From positions 248,001-312,000 of the forward strand of contig NZ_JABUNR010000002.1 of assembly GCF_013343715.1 (NCBI RefSeq): a stretch of 64,000 nt of DNA, given 5' to 3'. This document shows positions 8,401 to 17,556 of this stretch, one piece after another. The position numbers and the translations under genes were made by a program. Position 1 is the stretch's first letter; every line of letters begins with the position of its first letter. The notes under the pieces were generated by a model, which was not told where the DNA came from, did not search any database, and worked only from the letters and a program-made list of their open reading frames with translations. The stretch comes from Mesobacillus harenae. Its GTDB lineage: Bacteria; Bacillota; Bacilli; Bacillales; Cytobacillaceae.

Positions 8401-10244
8401 GCATCCTCCGACTTAAAATCGTTTGGACCCCAGTGATCCATGACTAGCTTTCCATCCACATAAACACGATACCCGTCATCAGCCCGCGTACGCAAAACAT
8501 ACTCTCCTGCCTTCAAGCGTTTAGATGTTACATACTTTGCCGAGAACCAATCTTTCGGAATCCCTCCAGCAGGAGAATTTAAACCATGGTCTTCCGTAAG
8601 CCGGTCAAAATGAATCTGTTTGGCAGCTGCAGGCGTCCCTTCTAGATTGGGATTAGGATAGTAATAGGCCAGCCACGAATCCAATGGAACAATATCAGAG
8701 AATAACAGCGCATTACCCTTATCTTCGTAGTAATGGGTTTTAACCGTGTGTTCTCCTTCACCCACTCCAAGCCAAAGGGCCCGATTCAATGTTCCTCCGG
8801 AAGGTGCCCATCGATTGATAAGCCAGTTTCCATCTGCTTCAACCTTAACACCATCATCCGCTAGAGTCTGGACAAAGTAGTCCCCAGCTGCATAGCTTCC
8901 AGATTGATTAAACACAGCAGTGAATTGGTCTTTATTTACTGAAGCATCCGGGCTTCCGCCTCCCCAATTGAAGTGGACCTCCCTTGCATCAGCTTCAAAA
9001 GAGGAATTAGGTGTCTTAAAGTAGTTAAGTTTCAGGTTAGCACGTTGAGTATTATCAAAGTATTCAACTTTGATTTTATGAACCCCTTTTTCTAGCAAAA
9101 CCTTCCCCTGTTTCAGGGTGCCATCGCTATTTTTCCAGGAATCTATGACGATTCTGTCATCTACCCAGATACGCACCCCATCGTCTGAGACAGCGTGAAA
9201 GGTATAATAGCCAGTTTCAAATGTTTCTTCTCTTGTAAACCGTGCTGAAAACTTATCACTCGGTATTAAGTAATGCGGAGAATTCCAGCCCCAATTCATG
9301 TCAAGCTCTGAAATACGATTGGCCGAGTTTTTTCCCCCAAGGATGACTGGCGTTCCGCCTAGAGAAAGATTCGGGTAAAGCTCTCCAGTCCACCCGTTTG
9401 GATCATTCATTCCATTCATTGGCTCTAGGAACAAATCTATCTTACTGTTTCCCGACCCTTCATAATAATGAACTTCAACCCAGTGGATATCCCTTTCACC
9501 GGCCTTTGCGCCAGCATTGTCGCTGACCGACACTTTAATTGCATCTTCAGTGCGTCCATCATTTGCCTTCCAGTGTTCGAGGACCAATTTCCCGTCCACA
9601 TACACCCGATAACCATCGTCAGCTTTTGCTCTCAGGATATAGTCCCCTGCAGGCATTCTCTTGGCAGTTGTATATCTGGCAGAAAAATTGTCCTTTGGAA
9701 TCCCGGGTGCAGGGCTGTTCAACCCATGGTCATCAACCAGCTTTTTGAGGCTGCCGCTTGGACTAATAACTTTGGCCGCTTCAGGAGTTCCTTGCACGCC
9801 AATATTGGGATAGTAATAAGCAACCCAATGGTCCAAAGGGACTACATCCGAAAATAACACAGCATTCCCGCGCTCTTCATAATAATTGGTTTTAACGTCA
9901 TGTTGTCCTTCGGTAACATTCAGCCAAAGCGCTCTGTCAATCTTTCCGCCTGAAGCCGCCCAGCGATCAATCAGCATATTCCCATCCACTTCTACTTTCA
10001 CACCGTCATCGGCCAGGGTTTGGATAAAATAGTCCCCTGGAGCAAAGTGACCTGACTGGTCAAATAATGCAGTAAAATGATCTTTAGGAACATTGGCTGC
10101 CGGACTTCCACTCCCCCAGTTATAGTGGACCACACTAGTTTTTTCGGTGTAATTAAAATCAGAAGCCTCAGCAGAAGGCAAATTCCACAAAAAACACACA
10201 GATATCCCGGAAGCAACAATAGTATTTAATTTTCGAAACTTCAA
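5499..10244 (-). CDS. Secreted glucosaminidase with nine PA14-like modules and two SH3b domains, 1581 aa
   Basis: Predicted exported wall hydrolase. Residues 1-27 form a signal peptide. Residues about 37-1170 contain nine PA14-like modules as three A-B-C triads (A near 37, 423, 803; B near 137, 521, 903; C near 281, 662, 1045), most with a DDG-x-(K/R)-V-x-V-(D/N)-G core. Residues about 1280-1400 are a LytG-like beta-N-acetylglucosaminidase domain with the presumed catalytic glutamate in LVAHSLVESNWG. Two bacterial SH3 domains follow (about 1441-1500 and 1507-1581), typical of peptidoglycan binding. The start is TTG at 10242-10244 behind GGGGTG. PA14 domains are generally carbohydrate-binding, so it may couple matrix-sugar binding to wall cleavage; that is inference. 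Its modules match the subtilase at 24360. Confidence 0.85.
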   Translation of the reverse strand: MKFRKLNTIVASGISVCFLWNLPSAEASDFNYTEKTSVVHYNWGSGSPAANVPKDHFTALFDQSGHFAPGDYFIQTLADDGVKVEVDGNMLIDRWAASGGKIDRALWLNVTEGQHDVKTNYYEERGNAVLFSDVVPLDHWVAYYYPNIGVQGTPEAAKVISPSGSLKKLVDDHGLNSPAPGIPKDNFSARYTTAKRMPAGDYILRAKADDGYRVYVDGKLVLEHWKANDGRTEDAIKVSVSDNAGAKAGERDIHWVEVHYYEGSGNSKIDLFLEPMNGMNDPNGWTGELYPNLSLGGTPVILGGKNSANRISELDMNWGWNSPHYLIPSDKFSARFTREETFETGYYTFHAVSDDGVRIWVDDRIVIDSWKNSDGTLKQGKVLLEKGVHKIKVEYFDNTQRANLKLNYFKTPNSSFEADAREVHFNWGGGSPDASVNKDQFTAVFNQSGSYAAGDYFVQTLADDGVKVEADGNWLINRWAPSGGTLNRALWLGVGEGEHTVKTHYYEDKGNALLFSDIVPLDSWLAYYYPNPNLEGTPAAAKQIHFDRLTEDHGLNSPAGGIPKDWFSAKYVTSKRLKAGEYVLRTRADDGYRVYVDGKLVMDHWGPNDFKSEDAIKLVIGDKASVPAAERDIHWIEVEYYEGSGNSKIDFLIEPYSAAIDDAGWIGEIYPAMDFSGTPIVLGGKNAAVKIPELNFNWGSGSPHKTIPINRFSAVFKRNIDITVPGKYMFDVTADDGVQLIIDGQIVIDSWHASSGETRSAVVNLSAGLHSVEVKYYENSGNALLKAEYKKVDDNFYFNKTTDVQFNWGSGSPAEDIPSDNFTALFDQSQRLGAGNYFVQTLADDGVKVEVNGQFLINRWADSDGKIDRALWLNATAGNHSVKTHYYDKTGNAALFSNIVPFNNWLAYYYPNQNLAGLPVASKKIQPVGNIGLSEDNGNGSPAAQVIGSDSFSAKYTTAATIAPGDYLLKTHADDGVRVYVDGELVLDRWTNSSVREDTILLKVNQKQNVPAGQENVHWIEIDYFEASGASSIEFTLEPYNSNIYQGQWAGFIYPNKTLSGTPAVITGLGGTSHLKQDWKAGSPSPMIPADGFSAKFKYKGSFKAGPYILSGHFDDGAKVWVDGKLLIDEWYNTGQYGTKKTVKLNLTEGQHEITVDYFENIGNAYLDINLFEDNGFRVADRPAPYGPDFYEVKNGILYHYLGIPGSTTATIYIGPAPSFLTGGKVYVKDSADKFYLRTDVNDVYVGHYLPPYKGIDLRTGSMVSADRINNYIKGVVPDSPLIGYGQAFLNAQSKYGVNALYLVAHSLVESNWGRSRLAREKHNLFGFGAYDNCPFECAYYFPSFNESIEYVAWYVRKNYLNSDGKWYGGAPNLKGMNVRYATDMDWAEKISGLMHRMHGYNSTEYANASLLPANPDSPPTPGRDMPGEETLDVFPDGIQGATTSNVNFRTEPVVSDSTYIQTLSANTSVAVLGQNNNGWYKVKVGDKIGWLHSDYVNVKNLLQVKNIESGSTLRIRNEPSTSAEVVGGVANGTYIKAATDANGSYIKDSTNNWYHVHIPSTSLLGWVGGGSTYINEIGKK
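6735..10140 (-). repeat. Three tandem A-B-C PA14 triads, period about 1.14 kb
   Basis: Internal coding repeat of the glucosaminidase. Module A carries HYNWGSGSP and LADDGVKVEVDG, module B carries AYYYPN and ADDGYRVYVDGKLV, and module C carries GELYPN, LGGKNSAN and SDDGVRIWVDD. The order is kept strictly in all three triads, but the DNA copies are well diverged, unlike those in the subtilase gene. Confidence 0.85.
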
Positions 10245-10423
10245 AACTATGAAAACACCCCTTATTAATTTATTAATTTACAATATTGCCAAATACAGCA
10301 TTATCATATCACATATATCGACAAATTCTATCGACTTTTGAACCATTTTGACTAAATGGTTATATTTGGTTTTCGAAGTTTTATAGCTGCAGGAAATTGC
10401 CTGATGGCAACTGGAAAATGCAC

Positions 10424-10462
10424 AAAAAACCCCTCAACGTCTGACACAGCCGTTAAAGGGGG
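10424..10462 (-). terminator. Terminator of the LtaS-like gene
   Basis: On the minus strand GACCCCC...AACG pairs with CGTTGAGGGG and is followed by TTTTTTG, just after the stop at 10471. Confidence 0.75.
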
Positions 10463-10470
10463 TCTATAAA

Positions 10471-12555
10471 TTATTCTAAATCAAACAGTATCGACTTGCT
10501 GTATTGTTCTCCTACTAATAAATCGTATTGAATTAATTTATACTGTTCCAGCAAAACCTTTTGTTCATCCGTAAAATTTTCTATTTCATTATTACTGGAA
10601 TCTATATATAAATCTCTTTTCAGCCCGGGAATTTCCTGTCTAAGTCTAGTTAAAAAATTATAAAACGGCGCGCTTTTAAGGCCAGTAATTTCAAAAACTA
10701 TAGGGCCAAGATATATAGGGCTTATCGGTGCCTCATTTTCCAGCTTGGGAATATTAAAGTTTGCAAATACAAAATAAGGTGTTTCGAAATATTCCCTTGT
10801 TTCTTCATTCGTTTTAGTAATCCCTGCAAAGTCAGCTTCTTTATATAGAGCTTTATCACTCCCTAGAATAGGAAGGTGATCGCCCCAAAACACCAGAATA
10901 GTTGGTTCGTTTAATTTCTCTATTTCTTCAGTTAATCTCTTTACTGCATCGTCAGCCTGTCTAATTCCTTCAGTAAATACCTCAAGCATATCGTTAGAGG
11001 ACTCAGAAAGCCCGTCAACTGAAACTTCATTTTTAGGATAACGGCCTTTATCATATGGAAAATGGTTCTGCATACTCACAGCATGAATAAACATTGATTC
11101 ATTATTTCCTTTTAGCTCATTGATAATTTGATCAGTCAGGGCTTCATCTGAAACAAATGGTCCAGATCTTTGTTGGTAATCCATATCCTCTACCCCAAGG
11201 AACCGGTCAAAGCCGAGGGAACTATACACGCGATTGCGTTTATACACATACTTCTCGTAGGGATGAATAGCCAAAGTTGAATACCCTTTATCTTTAAGGG
11301 ATCCTACGAATGACATAATTCCTGGCTGCATATCTACTAACTGTTGATACGGAATAGCACCTGGCTGCAAAAAGGACATTGAATAACCTGTTAAGGCCTC
11401 AAATTCAACATTGGCCGTTCCGCCGCCAAACATCGGGGAGAGAAGATCCCCTCCCATTCCTTCATTCATATGGGATCGGACAGTCTTTAAAGGATCCTCA
11501 CTAAATTCTGCATTCAGTCTAGTCGGATCCCAGAAAGATTCGTTCATTAAAAATATCACATTGGGTGAATTAATTTCTTTATTGTATTTCGGCAACACAT
11601 TTTTTGCATTTGCCTCTTTTATTTCGGAAGCAACCTTTAAAACATAATTTTTCGAATAGCCTTCTGGCTCTTCAAAAACATCAATGTATAAATTTGATAT
11701 AAAGGCTGCCAGAAATCCATTATTAATATAGTTTGTCAACTGGTTCCAAGGCGTAATTTGAATATTAGCCATCTCTGCAAAAGATTTCATGTAAGTCTTT
11801 GGGTGATAGATAAGAGAATAGGTCATAACAAGAGACAGGAGCAATAATAAAAACCTGTACCTTAGTCTAATGTTCAATTTGGGAAGGAACCTAATCAGTA
11901 AAAATAAGAACACAACTCCTGCTAAAGCCGCAATAAGGAGTGGAACTGAAACAAATCCCTCAATCATCGGTATAACATTCTGTATATGTGTTACCTGAAG
12001 GAAGTCTGATGGAAAAAGCGGATCTCCAAGTAAATTGCGCTTTTGATAGTTTGTAAAGCTGAATAAGCCTGCAAATGAAAGAAATACCATTGCACTGCCA
12101 AAGATGTTTCCAAAAATGCTATAAAAAAGCAAAATAATAAAAAACAACATGACGGAATTATAGATAAAGATTCCTTTATGCTGAGTAATCCATACTGTCG
12201 AGTTAAAGGCATTGCCCAATTTATAAGAAAACTCTAAAAGAAAGGCACCTGTCATCGCAGCAAGCACACCCACAAACAATACAAGTATAAACTTGAAAAG
12301 TGTACCCTGGGTGAATCGGCTCCTTCTCAGATCGTCATATACTCTTGATTCAACTTTATAAAAAAGACTGATTATAAAAAACAGCAGCAAAATAATTACA
12401 GCCGTCTGTTTTGTACTGTCTTGGAATGTTTGAGCTAGCAGGGCAACATAAAAGCGATTTGTAATTAGAAAGAAAAATGAGTAAATAAATATACTCGCCA
12501 TAATATTAAAAATAACTATTTGAATTGTTTTATCTAAGCTCTTTATACAGCACAC
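10471..12555 (-). CDS. LTA synthase-family phosphoglycerol transferase (sulfatase/alkaline phosphatase superfamily), 694 aa
   Basis: Membrane enzyme with about six hydrophobic segments in the first 270 residues and an extracellular sulfatase-like domain. The domain begins at NVIFLMNESFWDP, has the probable nucleophile threonine in GGGTANVEFEALTG (about residue 377), and ends with the metal site FWGDHLPILG (about 556). This layout fits LtaS/MdoB-type enzymes that transfer glycerophosphate from phosphatidylglycerol. The ESFWDP variant differs from housekeeping LtaS, so it may decorate or polymerise another surface glycan. The start is uncertain: GTG at 12553-12555 follows AAAGGCG very closely. 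It diverges from the flippase gene, supporting a surface-polymer role. Confidence 0.82.
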   Translation of the reverse strand: MCCIKSLDKTIQIVIFNIMASIFIYSFFFLITNRFYVALLAQTFQDSTKQTAVIILLLFFIISLFYKVESRVYDDLRRSRFTQGTLFKFILVLFVGVLAAMTGAFLLEFSYKLGNAFNSTVWITQHKGIFIYNSVMLFFIILLFYSIFGNIFGSAMVFLSFAGLFSFTNYQKRNLLGDPLFPSDFLQVTHIQNVIPMIEGFVSVPLLIAALAGVVFLFLLIRFLPKLNIRLRYRFLLLLLSLVMTYSLIYHPKTYMKSFAEMANIQITPWNQLTNYINNGFLAAFISNLYIDVFEEPEGYSKNYVLKVASEIKEANAKNVLPKYNKEINSPNVIFLMNESFWDPTRLNAEFSEDPLKTVRSHMNEGMGGDLLSPMFGGGTANVEFEALTGYSMSFLQPGAIPYQQLVDMQPGIMSFVGSLKDKGYSTLAIHPYEKYVYKRNRVYSSLGFDRFLGVEDMDYQQRSGPFVSDEALTDQIINELKGNNESMFIHAVSMQNHFPYDKGRYPKNEVSVDGLSESSNDMLEVFTEGIRQADDAVKRLTEEIEKLNEPTILVFWGDHLPILGSDKALYKEADFAGITKTNEETREYFETPYFVFANFNIPKLENEAPISPIYLGPIVFEITGLKSAPFYNFLTRLRQEIPGLKRDLYIDSSNNEIENFTDEQKVLLEQYKLIQYDLLVGEQYSKSILFDLE

Positions 12556-12877
12556 CGCCTTTTTCTTTTATATACCCAATTGTAAAAATTATTTCTAAAT
12601 TATAAATTAATGTAAATTTGCTTAATATGCAAACAAAATTATTATTTCTTGCTGGAAAAGCCTGCTTCGGCAATTAACTAGCTCTTAAATTTCTTGCGGC
12701 TTCTTCCCTGTCATAAAGCAATAGAATACTCCAATACAGCTGAGAGGAACCTTTGAAAAACCAAGCCGGCTATTGTCTGTAAGCTACCCAATGGGTTTAC
12801 CTGCTAGATAGTTTAAGGTATCCTTTATATGTTTCATTATTAAATAATATATAAATAAAATGAGCAGGTGTATGACC
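12556..12877. other. Divergent intergenic region between LtaS-like and flippase genes
   Basis: About 320 AT-rich bases that must hold promoters for both genes. I see no ORF, strong inverted repeat or riboswitch. The flippase ribosome site AGGTG lies near its right end. Confidence 0.35.
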
Positions 12878-14308
12878 TTGAAAAAAAACAGCATCATTAT
12901 TAACGCAGTATATTTGTTTTCCGGGAACGTTTTAGTAAGGTTTTTAACCGCGGCTTCTACTATTCTTATTGCACGCTATTTGGGGGCTGAAGATTATGGA
13001 ATCTTAAGTATAGCTCTTGCATATGCAGCTGTGGCCGCATACTTTACCGATCTTGGATTGACACATACTCTTATTCGGGAAGGAACAAAAGAGCAGACAT
13101 CTATTCCAGTGCTGATGAGCAGCTTCTTTCGTATTCGAATGGTTCTATCCCTAGCGACTATTCTTTTATCAGTGTTAATCATTGAAGGGCTTTATGAGGA
13201 CCCTTACTTGAAAAGAATTTTATATATCGTTTTGATTCCAACTATAATAGGGGCAGCTCTCCAAGGAGTTGGGGCAGCATACTATCAGATGATTGAAAAA
13301 ATGCATCTAACAGCTTTAATCAGAGCTATAGCTGGTTTTACAACCGCTGCTGCCTTGATAGCCGGTATTATATTTAAATGGCCTTTACTCTATATTGCCC
13401 CGGTATACGGACTGGCTAATATAACGGCTGGGCTATTTTCTCTGTTTATTGTTATCAGGAATGTAAACATATTTAAAGGCTGGGATAAAAGCTTGCTGCA
13501 GGGCCTATTTAGCTTCACTATAAGCGGGCTAACGATAATGTTGCTTCCTCAGATAGGTCCTATAATAATAGAAAGAGCCTCAGACCTGAAAGAAGCTGGC
13601 TATTTCTCCGCCGCTTATCGAATCCCCGCCCTTCTGTATCAAATTCCTGGTGTAGTAGCTGCTGCATTTTATCCGGTTCTCTTCAGGCTAGGTAACAATA
13701 AAGAATTTGATCAACACTTGGACCTAAATAGAAAACAATTAAAAACGATGAGCTTTTTAGGAATTGCCATGGCTATCCCTTTCCTATACTACGCTGATTG
13801 GTGGATATCGTTTTTGTTTGGCAATGAGTGGCAAAGCGCTGCTTTGCCTCTATCAATATTAGCATTTGTAGTTATATTGCAATCCTTTAATTATCCGATG
13901 GCAGATGCTCTCACCACAACAGGGAGGCAAACGATTAGAACCTATATCCAATCAGCAGCTTTATTAATTGGTATTGCTCTTTATTATGTCCTAAGTTCCC
14001 GTTTCGGCAGTACGGGAGGGGCAATAGCTGCTGTGACCATTGAATTAATGCTTTTTACTGGCTTCGCTATTTTTCAGGGTAAAAACTTTGTTTCTTTAAT
14101 GCTAAGTAGTTCCAAAGTACTAATTGCTTTCGCTGGTACCTCCATTCTTTTCATTACAGTCGGTTCAAGGGTTCACCCTTTCATCGGAAGCATAGCCCTT
14201 GATTTATTATTTATTATGTTCATATTAATGGTTGATACTGATATAAGAAGGGAAGTTATAAAAAGGATAGCTTCCATAACATCGAAAAGAAAACGAGGGG
14301 TTAAGTAA
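12878..14308 (+). CDS. Polysaccharide flippase (Wzx/MOP superfamily), about 476 aa
   Basis: Polytopic membrane protein that probably flips lipid-linked oligosaccharide across the cytoplasmic membrane. The translation has about 12-14 hydrophobic segments, the N-terminal NAVYLFSGNVLVRFLTA typical of oligosaccharide flippases, and the early-loop signature ARYLGAEDYGILS. An ATG exists at 12860, but the AGGTG there is correctly spaced for TTG at 12878, which gives MKKNSIIIN; I prefer that start. It leads a plus-strand operon with two glycosyltransferases (stop and next start one base apart), so it exports whatever they build. The polymerase-like gene at 18512 may be its partner. Confidence 0.85.
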   Translation: MKKNSIIINAVYLFSGNVLVRFLTAASTILIARYLGAEDYGILSIALAYAAVAAYFTDLGLTHTLIREGTKEQTSIPVLMSSFFRIRMVLSLATILLSVLIIEGLYEDPYLKRILYIVLIPTIIGAALQGVGAAYYQMIEKMHLTALIRAIAGFTTAAALIAGIIFKWPLLYIAPVYGLANITAGLFSLFIVIRNVNIFKGWDKSLLQGLFSFTISGLTIMLLPQIGPIIIERASDLKEAGYFSAAYRIPALLYQIPGVVAAAFYPVLFRLGNNKEFDQHLDLNRKQLKTMSFLGIAMAIPFLYYADWWISFLFGNEWQSAALPLSILAFVVILQSFNYPMADALTTTGRQTIRTYIQSAALLIGIALYYVLSSRFGSTGGAIAAVTIELMLFTGFAIFQGKNFVSLMLSSSKVLIAFAGTSILFITVGSRVHPFIGSIALDLLFIMFILMVDTDIRREVIKRIASITSKRKRGVK

Positions 14309-14309
14309 T

Positions 14310-15239
14310 ATGAAAGTAACGGTGGTCATTCCAACATACAACGTTGAAAACTATATTGTCCAGTGTCTGAAATCAGTACTGAATCAATCACTTACAGACT
14401 TTGAAATAATCGTTATTGATGATGTTAGTTCAGATCGCACTGTTGAACTTATTAAAACTCTAGCTGAAAAGGACCCTAGAATTAAATTGTTGATAAACAA
14501 GAAAAACAGCGGTCCTGCTCACTCTCGAAACCGGGGAATAAAGGAGGCTGCGGGCGATTATGTAGCATTTCTTGATAGCGACGACTGGTGGGATCATGAT
14601 CGATTAAACGAAATGGTCGGCATTGCGGAAAAGTTCGATGCGGAGATGGTATGTGACGATCAAATGCTGATTGACGACAATAAAACTGTCCCGTGGGGCA
14701 CGGTGTTTACGAACGGCGGTCTTATAATTGCTGAGCCCACTAAGTTTAGTGCTGCTGATTTCATCAATAATAATATGGGTTTAAAGCCCCTGCTAAAAAC
14801 AAACTTCCTGCACAGAAATAACATTTTATTCAACGAAGATTTAAGATATGGAGAGGACTATCTTTTGTTTTTGGACTGCCTGCTTCACAGAGCAGATGCA
14901 TACTTACTGCCAGTAGCTTATTACTATTACCGGGCCAGAGAAGGTTCGTTAGTGACAAATAATATGAAGCTCCTTGAACAAACTTTACAAACAACAGAAA
15001 AACTTTTGAGAGATCCATTTTATGTAAATGACACATCTGTAAAAGAAGCGCTAAAAAAGAGAAAAAAAGATATTAAAGAAGCAATAAAGTACTATAAATT
15101 TATGCAGCCAATAAAAGACGGAAAAACCACGGAAGGTATTGGACAGTTAATAAAATCACCAGCCACCCTGCTAATCTTTGCCAGACGTTTGCCAAAAATA
15201 TTTAAAAATCGTGTTTATAGAAAAATGAAAAATAGGTGA
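14310..15239 (+). CDS. Family 2 glycosyltransferase, 309 aa
   Basis: GT2 enzyme with VTVVIPTYNVENYI at the N-terminus, IVIDDVSSD, NSGPAHSRNRGIKEA and the metal-binding AFLDSDDWWDHDRL motif. The C-terminal part is rich in lysine and arginine (ALKKRKKDIKEAIKYYK), which may hold it at the membrane. It starts one base after the flippase stop, with GAGGGG upstream, and its own stop overlaps the next gene region, so the three genes form one transcript. The sugar donor is unknown. Confidence 0.85.
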   Translation: MKVTVVIPTYNVENYIVQCLKSVLNQSLTDFEIIVIDDVSSDRTVELIKTLAEKDPRIKLLINKKNSGPAHSRNRGIKEAAGDYVAFLDSDDWWDHDRLNEMVGIAEKFDAEMVCDDQMLIDDNKTVPWGTVFTNGGLIIAEPTKFSAADFINNNMGLKPLLKTNFLHRNNILFNEDLRYGEDYLLFLDCLLHRADAYLLPVAYYYYRAREGSLVTNNMKLLEQTLQTTEKLLRDPFYVNDTSVKEALKKRKKDIKEAIKYYKFMQPIKDGKTTEGIGQLIKSPATLLIFARRLPKIFKNRVYRKMKNR

Positions 15240-15244
15240 ATAAT

Positions 15245-16339
15245 TTGAAAAACGACCTTCGAATTTCATTTCTCCTTCCGTCCTTTGATGATGGAGGTGT
15301 CGAAAAAGTAACCATCAACCTTGCATCGGAATTAAAAAACCAAGGATACTTGGTTGAGTTTGTTTGTTTTAATAAAAAAGGGCCTTTTTTGTCTGAACTG
15401 GATGCAGATATGGGTATATATGAATTAGGTACAAGCCGTGCAGCCGAAAGCATCCCTAAGCTCATCAAATACCTCAAGTTAAAAAAACCCGATATTCTGG
15501 TTTCAGCCAAGCATTACATTAATACATCAGTTCTAATAGCAAAAGCCCTGTCTAGGACTAGCACAAAAGTGATTGTAAGCGGGCATGGCATGTATAACGG
15601 CAATAAATCTGGAGCCCTGCCTTTCTTAATGAGGAGACTTTATCCAAAGGCAGATGCAATAATAGCCGTTTCTAAAGGTGTTGCAAATAATATTAGCGAG
15701 GTTGCAAACATTCCTCGTGAACAAATTAAAGTAATCTATAATCCAGTTATAACTGACGGGTTTTTAAAAATGTATGAAAGCACAAACTCTGTTAATAAGG
15801 CCTTTGAAAAGCAACTAGTTTCGATCGGAAGACTTTCTAAGGAAAAAGACTTTGTTACACTGATACACGCTTTCAAATTATTAAAGAACACAGTACCTTC
15901 AAAATTAACGATTGTAGGTGAAGGTTTAGAGAGAGCAAAGCTAGAAAGTTTAATAAAAGAACTCAATCTTGAAGAATATGTAAGTCTGCCCGGTTATACG
16001 GGTAATCCCCTAGAATTTTTAAAAGGCGCTGATGCATTTATTTTATCATCGGTCACTGAAGGCCTTCCAACCGTTCTTATTGAAGCTCTTTATACTGGGT
16101 TACCCATTGTTTCTACTGACTGTCCAAGCGGTCCCGAGGAAATATTAGAAGGAGGCAAATTTGGAGTACTTACGCCAGTTGGGAATGCTGAGGCCTTGGC
16201 AAAAGGCATTGAGAAAGCACTTTCAAATCCTCCCGACCCCAATACCCAACAGATAAGGGCGTTGGATTTTACTAGTGAGAAAGCGATTGCCGGTTATAAG
16301 CAACTCTTAACGTCGTTACATACAGAAAGAAAGAAATAA
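15245..16339 (+). CDS. Family 4 (GT-B) glycosyltransferase, about 364 aa
   Basis: Retaining GT-B glycosyltransferase of the GT4/GT1 type. The N-terminal acceptor domain begins LLPSFDDGGVEKVTINLA. The C-terminal nucleotide-sugar domain shows VSIGRLSKEKDFVTLIHAF, VGEGLERAKLE and the E-x7-E signature in EGLPTVLIEALYTGLPIVS. A GTG at 15236 overlaps the preceding stop, but AGGTGA is better spaced for TTG at 15245, so I use that. It is last in the flippase operon and probably adds a residue to the repeat unit. Specificity cannot be read from sequence. Confidence 0.87.
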   Translation: MKNDLRISFLLPSFDDGGVEKVTINLASELKNQGYLVEFVCFNKKGPFLSELDADMGIYELGTSRAAESIPKLIKYLKLKKPDILVSAKHYINTSVLIAKALSRTSTKVIVSGHGMYNGNKSGALPFLMRRLYPKADAIIAVSKGVANNISEVANIPREQIKVIYNPVITDGFLKMYESTNSVNKAFEKQLVSIGRLSKEKDFVTLIHAFKLLKNTVPSKLTIVGEGLERAKLESLIKELNLEEYVSLPGYTGNPLEFLKGADAFILSSVTEGLPTVLIEALYTGLPIVSTDCPSGPEEILEGGKFGVLTPVGNAEALAKGIEKALSNPPDPNTQQIRALDFTSEKAIAGYKQLLTSLHTERKK

Positions 16340-16470
16340 AAGATATACTCTTGTCCTGTATGAAATGGCTTTTATTAAATGCTCTCTAATAACAACCTCT
16401 TCCTAATTGGCAGTAATGGATACTGCTAAACGAACCGAATCTCTAATAAGAAATGGAAGGAGTAGTTTAA

Positions 16471-17448
16471 TTGAGGACAATATCTATTCTTATACCCTGC
16501 TATAATGAACAAGAGGTTTTACACGATTTATACGACCGTTTATCTATGGTAATGAGAAAAATAGACAACTATAACTTTGAAGTCTTATTCATAAACGACG
16601 GCAGTAAAGACAGGACCTTAGATATAATCAAAAGTTTACGTGATTTTGACAAACGAATATCATATGTGGATCTTTCCAGAAATTTCGGGAAAGAAACAGC
16701 CATGATTGCAGGTCTCGACTACGCAAAAGGAGATGCAGTGGTTATCCTTGACGCTGACCTCCAAGATCCTCCTGAATTAATATCCGAAATGATTGATTAC
16801 TGGGAGCAAGGCTATGATGATGTTTTTGCTAAGCGAAGGAGCCGTGCTGGAGAAACGTGGTTAAAAAAACGGACCGCAAAAATATTCTATAGCCTTCTAA
16901 AGAAGACAACTAAATTCTCCGTTCAGGAAAACACAGGGGATTTTAGACTGCTGGACCGGAGATGTGTTGAAGCTTTAAGGCAGCTTCGAGAATCCCAACG
17001 ATATACAAAGGGAATGTTTAGCTGGATTGGTTATAATAAAAAAGAAATACTATTTGACCGGGATCCCAGGATAGCTGGTGAAACAAAGTGGAACTATTTG
17101 AAGTTGTTTGACTTAGCCATTGAAGGAATTACATCCTTTACTAAGGCCCCCTTAAGATTATCAACTCTAATCGGGACAGCTGTATCCGCGTTTGCATTTA
17201 TTTATATGATTATTATAATCATGAAAACTCTGTTTTGGGGAGAATCGGTCCAAGGTTACCCCTCACTGATGGTTGTAATCCTTTTCCTAGGCGGAATACA
17301 ATTAATCTCCTTAGGCCTTCTAGGCGAATATATAGGCCGGATTTTTAATGAAACAAAAAATAGGCCGCTTTATTTTATCGATGAATATAATGATGAGAAA
17401 ATCAACTTACTTGGCCACGACAAACACCCTGTTAAAAAAGGGAATTAA
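16471..17448 (+). CDS. Polyprenyl-phosphate glycosyltransferase, GtrB/CsbB-like, 325 aa
   Basis: GT2 enzyme of the DPM-synthase-like branch that loads a sugar onto undecaprenyl phosphate. Visible elements are ISILIPCYNEQEVL, FINDGSKDRT, SRNFGKETAM, the catalytic VILDADLQDPPEL, QRYTKGMFSWIGY, and two C-terminal transmembrane helices at about 230-300. The TTG start has AAGGAG eight bases upstream. CsbB-type enzymes work with a GtrA-like protein and a YfhO-type GT-C enzyme in three-component glycosylation of lipoteichoic acid; both partners are encoded at 21233 and 21700, separated by three opposing genes. GlcNAc or glucose are plausible sugars, but that is inference. Confidence 0.88.
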   Translation: MRTISILIPCYNEQEVLHDLYDRLSMVMRKIDNYNFEVLFINDGSKDRTLDIIKSLRDFDKRISYVDLSRNFGKETAMIAGLDYAKGDAVVILDADLQDPPELISEMIDYWEQGYDDVFAKRRSRAGETWLKKRTAKIFYSLLKKTTKFSVQENTGDFRLLDRRCVEALRQLRESQRYTKGMFSWIGYNKKEILFDRDPRIAGETKWNYLKLFDLAIEGITSFTKAPLRLSTLIGTAVSAFAFIYMIIIIMKTLFWGESVQGYPSLMVVILFLGGIQLISLGLLGEYIGRIFNETKNRPLYFIDEYNDEKINLLGHDKHPVKKGN

Positions 17449-17458
17449 AAAGGAAATT

Positions 17459-17511
17459 AGAAAAAACCTTGAGATTTGTTCTATATGAATCAGAACGAAT
17501 CTCAAGGTTTT
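17459..17511. terminator. Bidirectional terminator between convergent genes
   Basis: Long inverted repeat (AAAACCTTGAGATT...AATCTCAAGGTTTT arms) ends the GtrB-like gene on the plus strand and can also serve the opposing lipoprotein gene. Confidence 0.85.
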
Positions 17512-17556
17512 TATCGATCTTTGATTTAGCTTTATTAAAGCAGACACATAGAATTA